Positions 42,988 to 52,053 of a DNA stretch of 64,000 nt are shown here, piece by piece. The stretch's first letter is position 1; each line of letters starts with the position of its first letter. The position numbers and the translations under genes are program-made. The notes under the pieces are model-generated. The model saw nothing but the letters and a program-made list of their open reading frames with translations, was not told the DNA's origin and did not search any database. Source of the DNA: G965212005 sp965212005 (lineage in GTDB: Bacteria; Pseudomonadota; Gammaproteobacteria; Porifericomitales; Porifericomitaceae); the NCBI GenBank assembly GCA_965212005.1, contig OZ243038.1, positions 1,488,001 to 1,552,000 on the forward strand, in the 5' to 3' direction.

Positions 42988-43193
42988 AAGTGCAACCAGA
43001 TAAAGCCCAGGTACAGGGTGACCGCTACCAATCCCAGGGCCACGGCCAAAAGCACGCTGCGGTTCCCCGCACGATGCTTAAAGTCCGCCATAAACAAACG
43101 CGGCCACAAAGCCACGAGGCCCGCCGCAGGTTCCAGTTCCGGGCAGTTGCCCGTGGGTCCGGCGCCCGGATCGGTGGCGTCTTCGCGGTACAC
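42984..43193 (-). CDS. Small single-helix membrane protein in the cox operon
   Basis: This is a protein of at most 69 residues, with one membrane helix near its end (SVLLAVALGLVAVTLYLGFI). The first part (MYREDATDPGAGPTGNCPEL) is not conserved-looking, so translation may begin later. It fits between coxA and ctaG, overlapping the ctaG start by 4 bp. Small proteins of this kind are usual there in proteobacteria. Function unknown; a structural or assembly role is inferred from position. Confidence 0.55.
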   Translation of the reverse strand: MYREDATDPGAGPTGNCPELEPAAGLVALWPRLFMADFKHRAGNRSVLLAVALGLVAVTLYLGFIWLHF

Positions 43194-43207
43194 GCATAAC
43201 TCCTCTT

Positions 43208-44785
43208 TTAACGAATCTCAGGCTGCGTGGAAAAAGTATGATACGGGGGTGGCGACGGCAGCGTCCACTCCAGTCCGTGAGCGCCCTCCCAAACCTGCGC
43301 GGAAGCCTTCCGACCGCCCCGAACGCATTGGATCACCACGTATACAAACAACAGTTGGCTTAAACCGAAAACAAAACCTCCTATGCTGGACATGACGTTG
43401 AACTCGGCAAACTGCACCGCGTAGTCCGGAACGCGCCGCGGCATGCCGGCCAATCCCAGGAAATGCTGCGGGAAAAACAAAACGTTGACGGAAATGACCG
43501 AAAGCCAGAAATGCAGTTTGCCCAGTGTTTCGTTGTACATATTGCCGGTCCACTTGGGTAACCAGTAGTAGGCGCCCGCAAGCAGCGCAAAGACCGCGCC
43601 TGGAACCAGTACGTAATGGAAGTGCGCCACCACGAAGTAGGTGTCGTGATATTGGAAGTCTGCCGGCGTGATGCCCAGCATCAGGCCCGAGAAACCTCCG
43701 ATGGCGAACAGGATCACGAAAGAGGTGGCGAATAGCATCGGCGTCTCAAAGGAGAGCGATCCCTTCCACATGGTGGCGATCCAGTTAAAGATCTTCACGC
43801 CGGTAGGTACCGCGATCGACATCGTCGCGTACATGAAGAACAACTCCCCGCCCAAGGGCATGCCCACCGTAAACATGTGGTGCGCCCAAACGAAAAAAGA
43901 CAGGAAGGCAATCGCCGCGGTTGCATACACCATGGAGACATAGCCAAACAACGGCTTGCGCGAGAAGGTGGGCAGGATCTGGGAGATGATGCCGAAGGCC
44001 GGCAGGATCAAGATGTAAACCTCCGGGTGGCCGAAGAACCAGAACAAGTGCTGAAACAGCACCGGGTCGCCACCACCGGCGGCGTTAAAAAAGCTGGTGC
44101 CGAAATAACGATCGGTCAGCAGCATGGTCACGGTGCCGGCGAGCACCGGCATCGCGGCAATCAGCAGGAACGCGGTAATAATCCAGGTCCAGACAAACAG
44201 CGGCAGGCGCATAAATGTCATCCCCGGCGCGCGCATGTTGAATATGGTGGCGATAATGTTAATCGCGCCCATGATCGAGGACAGCCCCATGAAGTGAATA
44301 GCGAAAATCACAAACGGAAACGCGTCCTGCGTCTGCAGCATCAGCGGCGGATACATGGTCCAGCCGCCTGCCGGCGCGCCGCCCGGCAGGAAAAGGGTTA
44401 GCAGAAGGAGCGTAAAGGCAAAGGGCAGGATCCAGAAGCTCCAGTTATTCATGCGCGGCAGGGCCATGTCCGGAGCTCCGATCATGATCGGGATCATCCA
44501 GTTGGCAAATCCCACCGCGGCCGGCATCACCACGCCGAAGATCATAATGAGCGCGTGCAGGGTAACCATGGAGTTGTAGAACTGCGGGTCCACGTACTGC
44601 ACGCCGGGAGACAACAGCTCCAGGCGAATGATCATCGCCATTGCTCCGCCCACAAAAAACATCAGTAGCGCAAAGAACAGGTACAGCGTACCAATGTCCT
44701 TGTGATTGGTGGTAAAGAGCCAGCGCGTCAGGCCGGACGGAGGTCCGTGGTGGTGTTCTTGCTCAACTGCGGTCGCTTCGCTCAT
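43208..44785 (-). CDS. coxA: Cytochrome c oxidase subunit I
   Basis: This 525-residue heme-copper oxidase subunit I has twelve membrane helices. The active-site Tyr-His pair is in FWFFGHPEVYILILPAFGII, the CuB histidines in FVWAHHMFTVGMP and the heme ligands in DTYFVVAHFHYVLVPG. These are A-type oxidase features, including the glutamate-containing D-channel (GHPEVY). It reduces O2 to water and pumps protons. It is the core of the coxB-coxA-ctaG-coxC operon and needs the heme A pathway encoded downstream. Confidence 0.97.
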   Translation of the reverse strand: MSEATAVEQEHHHGPPSGLTRWLFTTNHKDIGTLYLFFALLMFFVGGAMAMIIRLELLSPGVQYVDPQFYNSMVTLHALIMIFGVVMPAAVGFANWMIPIMIGAPDMALPRMNNWSFWILPFAFTLLLLTLFLPGGAPAGGWTMYPPLMLQTQDAFPFVIFAIHFMGLSSIMGAINIIATIFNMRAPGMTFMRLPLFVWTWIITAFLLIAAMPVLAGTVTMLLTDRYFGTSFFNAAGGGDPVLFQHLFWFFGHPEVYILILPAFGIISQILPTFSRKPLFGYVSMVYATAAIAFLSFFVWAHHMFTVGMPLGGELFFMYATMSIAVPTGVKIFNWIATMWKGSLSFETPMLFATSFVILFAIGGFSGLMLGITPADFQYHDTYFVVAHFHYVLVPGAVFALLAGAYYWLPKWTGNMYNETLGKLHFWLSVISVNVLFFPQHFLGLAGMPRRVPDYAVQFAEFNVMSSIGGFVFGLSQLLFVYVVIQCVRGGRKASAQVWEGAHGLEWTLPSPPPYHTFSTQPEIR

Positions 44786-44825
44786 CTGAGTCCCTCTGCT
44801 TTTGCGTTATATACGGCAGGCATGA

Positions 44826-46001
44826 TTACTTGCCGGCCAACTGGCGATGCACCAGTACATCGGCGGGTTGTACCAGGGCGGCAACGCCATCGGCCAGTCG
44901 TCCATCATTGCCCCAGGCGTTTCGCTCGTAGGTGATCACCGCGGCAAGGTCGCTGTCGTTCAGCTGCTCACCGAAAGCGGCCATGGCCGTTCCGGCCTTG
45001 CCATAGAGCACTATGTCCATGTGATCCGCCATGGGGCCGACGGTAAGCGGACTACCCGTCAAGGGCGGAAAGGCCGGAGGCAGGCCCTGGCCGTTGGCCT
45101 GGTGGCAGGCAACGCAGTTTCCCGCGTAGACCTTCTCTCCCAGGGCGATCAATTCCTCCAGGGTGTAGCTGCGGTCCGAGGCGCTTTCCGCCGCCAGTTG
45201 TTGCGACTTCTTCTCTTCGACCCAGGTGCGGTATTCATCCTCCTGCACCGCCTTCAGCACCACCGGCATGAAGGCGTGATCCCGGCCGCAGAGTTCCGTG
45301 CACAGCCCCCGGTAGGTGCCCGGCACCTCTATATAGGCCCAGGAAGCATTCACAAAGCCAGGAATGGCATCACGCTTCCAGCCCAAATCGGGCACCCACC
45401 AAGCGTGAATGACATCGTTGGAGGTCGTCAAAAAAGTAATCTTCTGGTTGATCGGCACGACTAGAGGCTCGTCCACTTCGAGCAGATAGTTGGGCACGGT
45501 GTAAGGGGAGACCCCGGAACCAAGTTGACGCGCTTCGTTGCTGTCCTGGGCTATCGAACTGAAAAAGCCGAAGCCCTCGTCCAAGTAATCGTAGCGCCAT
45601 TTCCACTGGTAACCCGTTACCTTAACGGTCATCTGCGACTCGCCAGTTGTCTCCATCGCAATCAGCGTTTTGGTGGCGGGCCACGCCATGGCGATCAAGA
45701 TCAAAATCGGGATGGCGGTCCACAGTAATTCAGCCTTGGTGCTGTGCTCAAACTTGGCCGCCACCGCCCCGCGGGACTTGCGGTGAAAATAAATCGACCA
45801 AAACATGACGCCAAACACCAGCGTTCCGATCGCCACGCAGATCCACAGGATCAGCATGTGCAAATCGTACACTTCGCGGCTGATCGGCGTGACTCCCCGA
45901 GTCAGGTTCAGTCCGTACTCGGCCCATGCCGGAGCGGAACTGAAACAGAGAAACAAGCCGTACAGACGTGGTCTCTTCAGGAGATAAGTCATTATGTTCA
46001 T
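44826..46001 (-). CDS. coxB: Cytochrome c oxidase subunit II with fused cytochrome c domain
   Basis: This 391-residue subunit II has a signal peptide, two membrane helices and a cupredoxin domain. The CuA site is CTELCGRDHAFM and the electron entry region is VTGYQWKWRYDYLDEGFGF. After about residue 290 there is a cytochrome c domain with CVACH heme site and a distal ligand region around GTAMAAFGEQL. The fusion is typical of caa3-like oxidases, letting the enzyme bind its own cytochrome c. I chose ATG 46001 because the frame upstream overlaps the next gene. Confidence 0.95.
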   Translation of the reverse strand: MNIMTYLLKRPRLYGLFLCFSSAPAWAEYGLNLTRGVTPISREVYDLHMLILWICVAIGTLVFGVMFWSIYFHRKSRGAVAAKFEHSTKAELLWTAIPILILIAMAWPATKTLIAMETTGESQMTVKVTGYQWKWRYDYLDEGFGFFSSIAQDSNEARQLGSGVSPYTVPNYLLEVDEPLVVPINQKITFLTTSNDVIHAWWVPDLGWKRDAIPGFVNASWAYIEVPGTYRGLCTELCGRDHAFMPVVLKAVQEDEYRTWVEEKKSQQLAAESASDRSYTLEELIALGEKVYAGNCVACHQANGQGLPPAFPPLTGSPLTVGPMADHMDIVLYGKAGTAMAAFGEQLNDSDLAAVITYERNAWGNDGRLADGVAALVQPADVLVHRQLAGK

Positions 46002-46021
46002 GGAAACACCGGGTCTCGTAT

Positions 46022-46594
46022 TTATGCCTGCGGAGAAAATCGCACGGCGCCCTGGAAAGAAAGAACCCTCTTTAGTCTTTCCGCCAATGCTTTCCGCTCC
46101 TTCTCGCACAGGCAGGAACCTATTTCCACCTCCCGTCCGCCACTGCGCAGCAACAGTCGGTGGGGATGGCCGCGGTGACGGGAGGACTGCAACACTACCC
46201 AAGTCCAGTGGCGCGGCGAAGACCAGCGCGAAGCCGGCGTCTCGCGCCCGGTCTGCACCTGCACACGGTCCCGGCTCAGCATAATCACTTCCTGTTCATG
46301 CGCGCGGCGGAATGTAAAGCACAGCGCCCAGCCCAACGCGGCGAGTTCCAGGCCAGAAAACGGCAGCACCAAAACGAAGCCTTTCAGAAAACACAACACC
46401 GCCACCGTCAGCGAGCAGGCCGCAATCAACAAAAAGCAGTGAGCCAGGCCGAGCCCGTCCATCGGGGGGTTGGGGCGGATGACAAAGCAAAGCGCCTGCC
46501 CCGTAAACGAGCCCTCCCGGGCACCTTGTATTTTGGCGGCTGGTTCCAAGTCGCCACCGCCCTCGGGACACAAACCCGAGTCGCCACTAACCAT
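46022..46594 (-). CDS. DUF2244 membrane protein
   Basis: This 190-residue protein has two adjacent helices (FLLIAACSLTVAVLCFLKGF and LVLPFSGLELAALGWALCFT) and a short soluble tail with WSSPRHWTWVVLQ, the DUF2244 pattern. DUF2244 genes often lie directly before coxB, as here. The first 40 residues are not conserved, so the true start may be at the later PNPPMDGLGL region. Function is not known; it is presumed to help the oxidase. Confidence 0.75.
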   Translation of the reverse strand: MVSGDSGLCPEGGGDLEPAAKIQGAREGSFTGQALCFVIRPNPPMDGLGLAHCFLLIAACSLTVAVLCFLKGFVLVLPFSGLELAALGWALCFTFRRAHEQEVIMLSRDRVQVQTGRETPASRWSSPRHWTWVVLQSSRHRGHPHRLLLRSGGREVEIGSCLCEKERKALAERLKRVLSFQGAVRFSPQA

Positions 46595-46817
46595 ACAGAC
46601 TTCCTCTTAGTCAAAAGAGTGCACACTTGCAGCCAAGCCGATCATGCCCGGTTCCGCGCCCGGATACAAGCGCCCCGCCCGGTCGCGCGCCGGCGAACTG
46701 AAAAATCTTTGCCATCAATAAACCCGTTGGATCGCCGCTGGCCCCGTGCCTGCCAGCCATCCTCCGCTGTCCTGGCGTGGCGCGTAGCCGAAGCGACGCC
46801 GCGGAACCTGCGTCCGG

Positions 46818-47534
46818 TCAGGATCGCTTGCGCGGGGCATTAGGCATAGCTTTGACTTCAAAGTGTTTTTTCTCATCCCGCCTGAGTTCGAACAATCCGA
46901 TAGCCTTAATCAGATCGCTCAGGCGCGGGTAGCCGTAATTTCTCGAATCAAAGGACGCGTGATTCGATATGTGCGAGCCCACCCCCGAGAGCTGCGCCCA
47001 GCCCTCTTCATTCTCCATGCTGGCGATGGCATCCCGGATCAGGCTGACCAGCTTGGTGTCGCGCTGGAGCTTGCTGCTGCTTGCCTTGGCAGGCTGCTCT
47101 TTCTGCTCTTCGTCCAAGTACAAAAACGTCGAACAGACATTAACGAAAGCGTCAGGAGTTTTTCTCTCTCCGAAACCGATCACGATTTTCCCTTCAGACA
47201 AAATGTGCGTGGCCAACGGGGTAAAATCACAATCGGAAGACACCAGGCAAAAGCCACTGACCTGCTTGGTGTGCAGAATATCCATTGCATCAACCACCAT
47301 CGCTATGTCGGTGGCATTCTTGCCAATAGTGAGAACGGACTGCTGGAACGGCTGGATGGCATGATCCTGCAAGACCTCATCCCATCCCTTGAGCCTACTG
47401 CTTTTCCAATTTCCATAGGCCCGCCGTATGGTCACCTTTCCGTAGCGGGCTAATTCGGCAAAGATTTTCTGCACGTATTTTGCCGGAGCGTTATCCGCAT
47501 CGATCAACAACGCGATGCGTTTCTCCTCTTCCAT
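46818..47534 (-). CDS. NYN-domain (PIN-like) protein with LOTUS/OST-HTH domain
   Basis: This 238-residue protein has an N-terminal NYN/PIN-like domain with the acidic residues of a nuclease: LLIDADNAP, NATDIAMVVDAMDIL and LVSSDCDFTPLA. The C-terminal LOTUS/OST-HTH RNA-binding domain has VSLIRDAIASMENEEGWAQL and RNYGYPRLSDLIKAIGLFEL. Such proteins are RNA-binding and probably nucleases. The gene starts directly after the frameshifted exonuclease gene, as a two-gene unit. This gene is intact; the RNA target is unknown. Confidence 0.88.
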   Translation of the reverse strand: MEEEKRIALLIDADNAPAKYVQKIFAELARYGKVTIRRAYGNWKSSRLKGWDEVLQDHAIQPFQQSVLTIGKNATDIAMVVDAMDILHTKQVSGFCLVSSDCDFTPLATHILSEGKIVIGFGERKTPDAFVNVCSTFLYLDEEQKEQPAKASSSKLQRDTKLVSLIRDAIASMENEEGWAQLSGVGSHISNHASFDSRNYGYPRLSDLIKAIGLFELRRDEKKHFEVKAMPNAPRKRS

Positions 47535-47535
47535 T

Positions 47536-48298
47536 TTAATCTTCCTCTCTTTCTATCTCCCGAACCGTAGAACACAAAATTTTCTTGAGCCGATCTGCTT
47601 CAAGATGGTCCAATTCATCATCTTCAAGTACCTGCTGCACAACAGCGTACAGATGAGGAAAGCGCGAAGTTGTTTGTCTGTGGTCCTGAAGCCAATACAA
47701 CAACTCGTAGGCTTCTTTGTAATTCACTTTATCATCTGCGAGGATGCCGTAAATTAGTCCCTTGAGTTCAAAGGTTTCGCTGGATACTGAAGCGACGGAT
47801 CCCTCGCATTCAGGGATCTCATGGAGATTAAGACAAATATTCGCACATGCAACAGCATCCTCTCTTGCATCGTGATGTTTAAACTTTGGCAAGGCAAAAT
47901 GCCTGGCTAATGTCTTGAGCTTGTGGTTCTTTAACTCCGGCAAGGCTTGTTTTGCTAACGAGCAGGTATCGAAATATTCATATTTCAGATCCCAGGCCGA
48001 AATATGCCGACAATGCCAATAATACCTGCTGATCAAAGCAACTATGGGCCACTAAAATGGACTGAAAAATACCCTTGATTTCAGGGAACAATGCACCGAA
48101 ATCTGGTTTATCGAAAGTATGCTCCTCCTTAATCCCATGGATCTGGGATTGAAAGGGCGCGTGCCCCCCAACTGGCTTAATCAGGTGTGAATTTGACTTA
48201 ATTACCTGTCCATTAACCACCCATGCATACCCGAGTGCACAAGCACTCACTCGTTTTGGATTAGCTGTTTCAAAATCAATGGCTATAAAATCACGCAT
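47536..48298 (-). pseudogene. DEDD exonuclease, frameshifted
   Basis: The first part (48298-47978) has the exonuclease start IAIDFETANPKRVSACALGY and the Exo II block LVAHSCFDQQVLL. It ends at a stop after FGLGSEI. A second frame (from 48036) continues with LKYEYFDTCSLAKQALPELK, then Exo III HHDAREDAVACANICL, and a C-terminal acidic region ending REIEREED. A one-base slip near 48005-48020 splits the gene. It could be a real decay event or an assembly error, because both halves are well preserved. It lies upstream of the NYN gene. Confidence 0.75.
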
Positions 48299-48767
48299 GG
48301 CCGTTCTCCCTTAATGTAGGTCCTCACCGCCATGAGTTAAGCCACCAAGGTGTTTCATGATGATAAAGCACGACCAGAGGGCAACATAACATTGCGCTTG
48401 GGCGGCACCTGACTCGGCATTGGAGTTGGCTGGCCACAACGCAGGAGTTGCTTTATCACTGGCCTGTGCCACTTGTGACTGTCCGCTCAACTTTGCCGTT
48501 AGCTTTGCAAGGAGGATCAACTGATTCAGTTATCAGACGCCATCCGTATTGATGAGCCTGATTTTTCCCTGTTGGCTTAACCCACGGCAGTGAGGATCCA
48601 CATTAAAAATGGGAATTTACTGTCTCAGGGATGAGGTCCGCCTCTTTGGTTTTCAGCCCTGGAAAGAACCTCATACGCATAATCTGTGAAGATATAGCCC
48701 ATAACGCCACAAATTGAGCAGTGCTTGATAGTAGCTGAGCGTAACGGTAACGAAGGGAACCCCTCTG
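48299..48767. other. Gene-poor stretch with a 27-bp direct repeat and an attC-like palindrome
   Basis: The repeat TCCTCACCGC...CCACCA at 48321-48347 recurs at 49364-49390. Both copies lie a short way upstream of a minus-strand gene, the exonuclease here and the GIY-YIG gene there. At 48384-48504 a 121-bp imperfect palindrome reads, on the minus strand, AGCTAAC...TTGAGCGG...CCGCCCAA...GTTATGT, which has attC box order. The remaining sequence shows no gene I can support. Confidence 0.45.
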
Positions 48768-49325
48768 TCAACGCGTCTTTCTCCGACGACTTGTTGGCTG
48801 TTCTAAGTTTAAACATTTGCCAAGAGCCTGGGCCGCCCCTGATCGCCTGCCTTTGGATCTTACAACTCCGTCTATCGTCCACGATTCTACGGCTGTCTTT
48901 GTAAGTAAATCGGGATTTGCAGCCAACCCTGCTTGGATTAGATGCGATTCAACTTCATCAATAACTTTTTCGTTGATTCGGCCTCTCGTAGTAACCAGGG
49001 CCGCGAAATATATTATTGGCGTTCCTTTCTGAGATATAAGTGCCTTGTTGTATTTTGCCAGTTTACGGCCTGTAAATATTTCTTCCTGGAAAGACTTCGT
49101 GGTTTTACCAACATATATTGGTTTTTCGCCACGCCCCGCTCTTATCGCAAAAACGTAGCAACCCTTGCGGTCGACATTTTCGGCATTTTTCTTGGGTTTC
49201 CAAAATTTAGATATGGATTCTTCATCAATTCCCCGACTCGCTATCTCCTTGTTTACGGGGACTTCGAATGGTCCGTAGACAGTAAAAATTTTTTCCTTTT
49301 TTGCCTTTTTTGCCTTTTTTGCCAT
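48768..49325 (-). CDS. GIY-YIG-like nuclease-domain protein
   Basis: This protein of about 185 residues has a Lys-rich start (MAKKAKKAKKEK). The GIY-YIG-like core is GCYVFAIRAGRGEKPIYVGK (GCY...YVGK), with a later EVESHLIQAGLAANP where the catalytic Glu region would be. The C-terminal part is basic. I chose ATG 49325 with GGAGG upstream. Similar short proteins occur in accessory regions; the substrate is unknown. It lies between the 27-bp direct repeats, so it may be part of a moved segment. Confidence 0.68.
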   Translation of the reverse strand: MAKKAKKAKKEKIFTVYGPFEVPVNKEIASRGIDEESISKFWKPKKNAENVDRKGCYVFAIRAGRGEKPIYVGKTTKSFQEEIFTGRKLAKYNKALISQKGTPIIYFAALVTTRGRINEKVIDEVESHLIQAGLAANPDLLTKTAVESWTIDGVVRSKGRRSGAAQALGKCLNLEQPTSRRRKTR

Positions 49326-49439
49326 TGGGATATTCCTCCATACTGACAATTAACAGTTGTAGATCCTCACCGCCATGAGTTAAGCCACCAGGGGAAGCCC
49401 TGATGGCAAGTCATAACTAACTGATCCGGCGTGTGCCTG

Positions 49440-50162
49440 TCAAGCCCGGTCCGCCGGAGGCAACAGCCGGGACAGGCCGGCGTAGAGATGATCGGCACAG
49501 CGTTCTGGGTCCGGCCTGGCATGGTAGGGCAGGCAGGCCAACGGAGGCATTGCCAGGCGCTGCGTCAGCGTCTCGATGCTTTCCTTGACGGTGTCGTAGC
49601 TGGCATCGACCTGGTTGGCAACCCAGCCGGCAAAGGCCAGACCATCGGCGCGGATGGCCTCGGCACTGAGTAAGGCATGGTTCAGACAGCCCAGGCGCAA
49701 TCCCACCACCAGCAGCACCGGCAAGCCCAGCGCCCGGACCAGGTCACACAGGCTCAAGGTCTCTCCGAGCGGAACCCGCCAACCGCCAACGCCCTCCACG
49801 ATGACCCGATCCGCAGCGGCGTTCAGTGCGGCAAAGGCGCGCAGCACCGGCTCCAGCCGAATCGGGCGCCGCTCCCTGGCGGCGGCAATGTGCGGGGCAA
49901 TCGCCTCCGCGTACGCCAAAGGATTCAACTGCTCGTAGGGAATGGCAGCGGAGCTGCACCGCTGCAGCAGCAGTGCGTCTTCGTTGCGCAGCGTTTCCGG
50001 CTTGGCGCCGGACAAGGAGAGTGGCTCGCAACCGCTGGCGATCGGCTTCATTCCGTACACCCGCAGACCGCGCCGGCGCAGGGCGATGATGAGCCCGGCG
50101 GCGGCGTAGGTTTTGCCCACCCCGGTGTCGGTCCCCGTGATAAACCAGCCGGCGCCGTTCAC
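49440..50162 (-). CDS. bioD: Dethiobiotin synthetase
   Basis: This 240-residue P-loop enzyme has Walker A FITGTDTGVGKTYAAAGL, MKPIASGCE and a downstream VIVEGVGGWRVPLG motif. It makes dethiobiotin from DAPA, CO2 and ATP. It overlaps the end of bioC by 4 bp and is the last gene of the bioB-F-H-C-D operon. bioA, which supplies DAPA, is not in this window. Confidence 0.94.
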   Translation of the reverse strand: MNGAGWFITGTDTGVGKTYAAAGLIIALRRRGLRVYGMKPIASGCEPLSLSGAKPETLRNEDALLLQRCSSAAIPYEQLNPLAYAEAIAPHIAAARERRPIRLEPVLRAFAALNAAADRVIVEGVGGWRVPLGETLSLCDLVRALGLPVLLVVGLRLGCLNHALLSAEAIRADGLAFAGWVANQVDASYDTVKESIETLTQRLAMPPLACLPYHARPDPERCADHLYAGLSRLLPPADRA

Positions 50163-51085
50163 CGCGGCTTGGCCCCCGGCGCTCCCGGGGCGCGACGGGT
50201 CAAGGCGGACAAGGGGAAGGTGGCGACGCCAGGGGCCGGAGCCGCGCCCGGCGGGGCCGCGGAAAGGCGCCAGGAGTGTGCGTAAGTGATCTCGAACGTG
50301 GCCGGCAAGCGTCCATCCGGCTGTCGGTAGCGCTCGTATTCACGCTGCATGCGCTGAAACTTTGCCCTGCCGATCAGGCTGTGTCGGCGGCCCTGCAACA
50401 CGTTGCTAACGCCCATCCGGCGCAACTCCGACATCAGTTCCCGGCTGCCGGCGTAGCTCAACGTCAGATGCTCGGACTCGACCACCGGCTCCTGTAAGCC
50501 GGCACGGATCAGCGCGTCTCCAATATCGTGCATGTCCATAAAGCAGTTGACGTGCGGCAGATCGTCGATCCGGGCCCAGCTTTGACGCAGCTCACGCAAG
50601 GTATCCGGCCCGCAGGTGGAAAACAGCAGCAGTCCTTCACGGCACAGGACCCGGCGCATTTCCGCCAGCACCGCGTACAAATCATTGCACCAATGCAGGA
50701 CCAGGTTGCAGTAGATCAGATCGATGCTGCCGTCAGCCAGTGGCAGGCGGGAAACATCCGCGCACAAAAAGCGGTGTCGGCGCGACCAGCGCGACACCCG
50801 CCGACGCGCCTCTTTCAACATGTCTGCGGACAGATCCAACTGCAGTAGTGGTACGCGGCGGAAACGCCGGGCCAGGAGCCGTGCGCCCCATCCGGTGCCG
50901 GAGCCCGCATCTAATATGCGCCGCGGGCGGATGCGCAGCAGATCCAAGTGCTCGATCAAACGTTCGGCTACAGTGCGCTGCAAAACCGCCACGGACTCAT
51001 AGCCCGGTGCAGCCCGGTTAAAGCCGCGCACCAGGGCGGGCCGGTCGATTTGGAAGTCCTTATTCTGCGGCAGCGTCTCTGGCAT
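50159..51085 (-). CDS. bioC: Malonyl-ACP O-methyltransferase BioC
   Basis: This SAM-dependent methyltransferase of about 308 residues has motif I ILDAGSGTGWGARLLARRFR. The BioC-like body includes LPLADGSIDLIYCNLVLHWC and FSTCGPDTLRELRQSW. It methylates malonyl-ACP to start the pimeloyl chain. I chose ATG 51085 (MPETLPQNKDFQ), which overlaps the bioH end; the longer frame upstream is bioH in another frame. Confidence 0.93.
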   Translation of the reverse strand: MPETLPQNKDFQIDRPALVRGFNRAAPGYESVAVLQRTVAERLIEHLDLLRIRPRRILDAGSGTGWGARLLARRFRRVPLLQLDLSADMLKEARRRVSRWSRRHRFLCADVSRLPLADGSIDLIYCNLVLHWCNDLYAVLAEMRRVLCREGLLLFSTCGPDTLRELRQSWARIDDLPHVNCFMDMHDIGDALIRAGLQEPVVESEHLTLSYAGSRELMSELRRMGVSNVLQGRRHSLIGRAKFQRMQREYERYRQPDGRLPATFEITYAHSWRLSAAPPGAAPAPGVATFPLSALTRRAPGAPGAKPR

Positions 51086-51845
51086 CTTCGAGCAGTTCCA
51101 CCACCCGGTGCGGATGGCTGATAAAGGGAGCATGCCCGCAACGCGGCAAGATTTCCAGACGCAGCGCCGGCAGCAGCGCCTGGCAGGCGGCCCCGAGTGC
51201 GCTCGGGACCAACGCATCCCGATCCCCCAACAGCAGGTAGACCGGGCAACGCAACGCCCGCAACTGGGGCCTGAGGTCGGCGCGGCCGAGTTGGCGCAGG
51301 CCTGCGATCAGCTCGGTGCGGTCGGTACGGCTCAGGGCGGCACGCAGCGTCCGCAAGACCCGATGCCGCTGCGGTGAACCCTGCGCGACCAACAGCGAGA
51401 ACGCGCGCAGTGCCTGGTCGGAGGCCGCCCGCAGTCTTTGCTCCAGCGTCTGCAGATCGGTCCTGTCCAGTCCTCCCGGCCAATCCGGACGGCGGCAAAA
51501 ACAAGGTGTGCCGGCCAGCAATACCAGGGCCTGAATCGTTCCCGGCAGGCGATAGGCCAGGCGAATGGCACTCAGCGTCCCCATGGACCAGGCGATTAGG
51601 ATCAGCTTGCGCGGCGCCGACCTGGAAGCCGTCTCCCGGTCCCTGAAGCTGTCTTCCGACGCCTGCAGTTCCCGGTACAGTTCTTTCTCCGCGTACCACG
51701 GATCAGAGCGGGAACGGAGCCGCCACCCGTCCCGGTCCAGGCCGGCGGCGCAAGGATCGAAGACGCCGGCGTCAAAGCCCCAGCCGGATAGAAACAGCAG
51801 GTCCGTTGGGTCCGACCCGGCCCTCGGAGCCGATCCCATCAACAC
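51060..51845 (-). CDS. bioH: BioH-type alpha/beta hydrolase (pimeloyl-ACP methyl ester esterase)
   Basis: This 261-residue alpha/beta hydrolase has the BioH-like start LLFLSGWGFDAGVFDP, nucleophile motif IAWSMGTLSA, acid in LLGDRDALVPS and histidine in LPRCGHAPFISHP. In the pathway it removes the methyl group from pimeloyl-ACP methyl ester. The position between bioF and bioC is the usual one in gammaproteobacteria. The sequence is divergent enough that the name relies partly on operon context. Confidence 0.88.
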   Translation of the reverse strand: MLMGSAPRAGSDPTDLLFLSGWGFDAGVFDPCAAGLDRDGWRLRSRSDPWYAEKELYRELQASEDSFRDRETASRSAPRKLILIAWSMGTLSAIRLAYRLPGTIQALVLLAGTPCFCRRPDWPGGLDRTDLQTLEQRLRAASDQALRAFSLLVAQGSPQRHRVLRTLRAALSRTDRTELIAGLRQLGRADLRPQLRALRCPVYLLLGDRDALVPSALGAACQALLPALRLEILPRCGHAPFISHPHRVVELLEDARDAAAE

Positions 51846-52053
51846 AGGAGCGGCTCGCGGCGCACGCGGGCCGGCGCAAGCCGGACTACAGTGCTGAGGC
51901 AGCGCTCACTACTACGAGCCCACGCCCATCTGTGAAAGCTTCCTATCACGCAGGAACCGGCTAGCGCTGACTCCGTTGCCGCGGGTGTCTGCCGGGCCGG
52001 TCCCATCCGTTTGCCGCCTGCAAACCCGCACCACTCCGGCTGCAAGGCGCGCT

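Noticed and set aside
48321..48347. 27-bp repeat with GTTAAGC as an attC end
   Set aside because: The nearby palindrome at the second copy reads GTT first and AAC last, the reverse of attC order.
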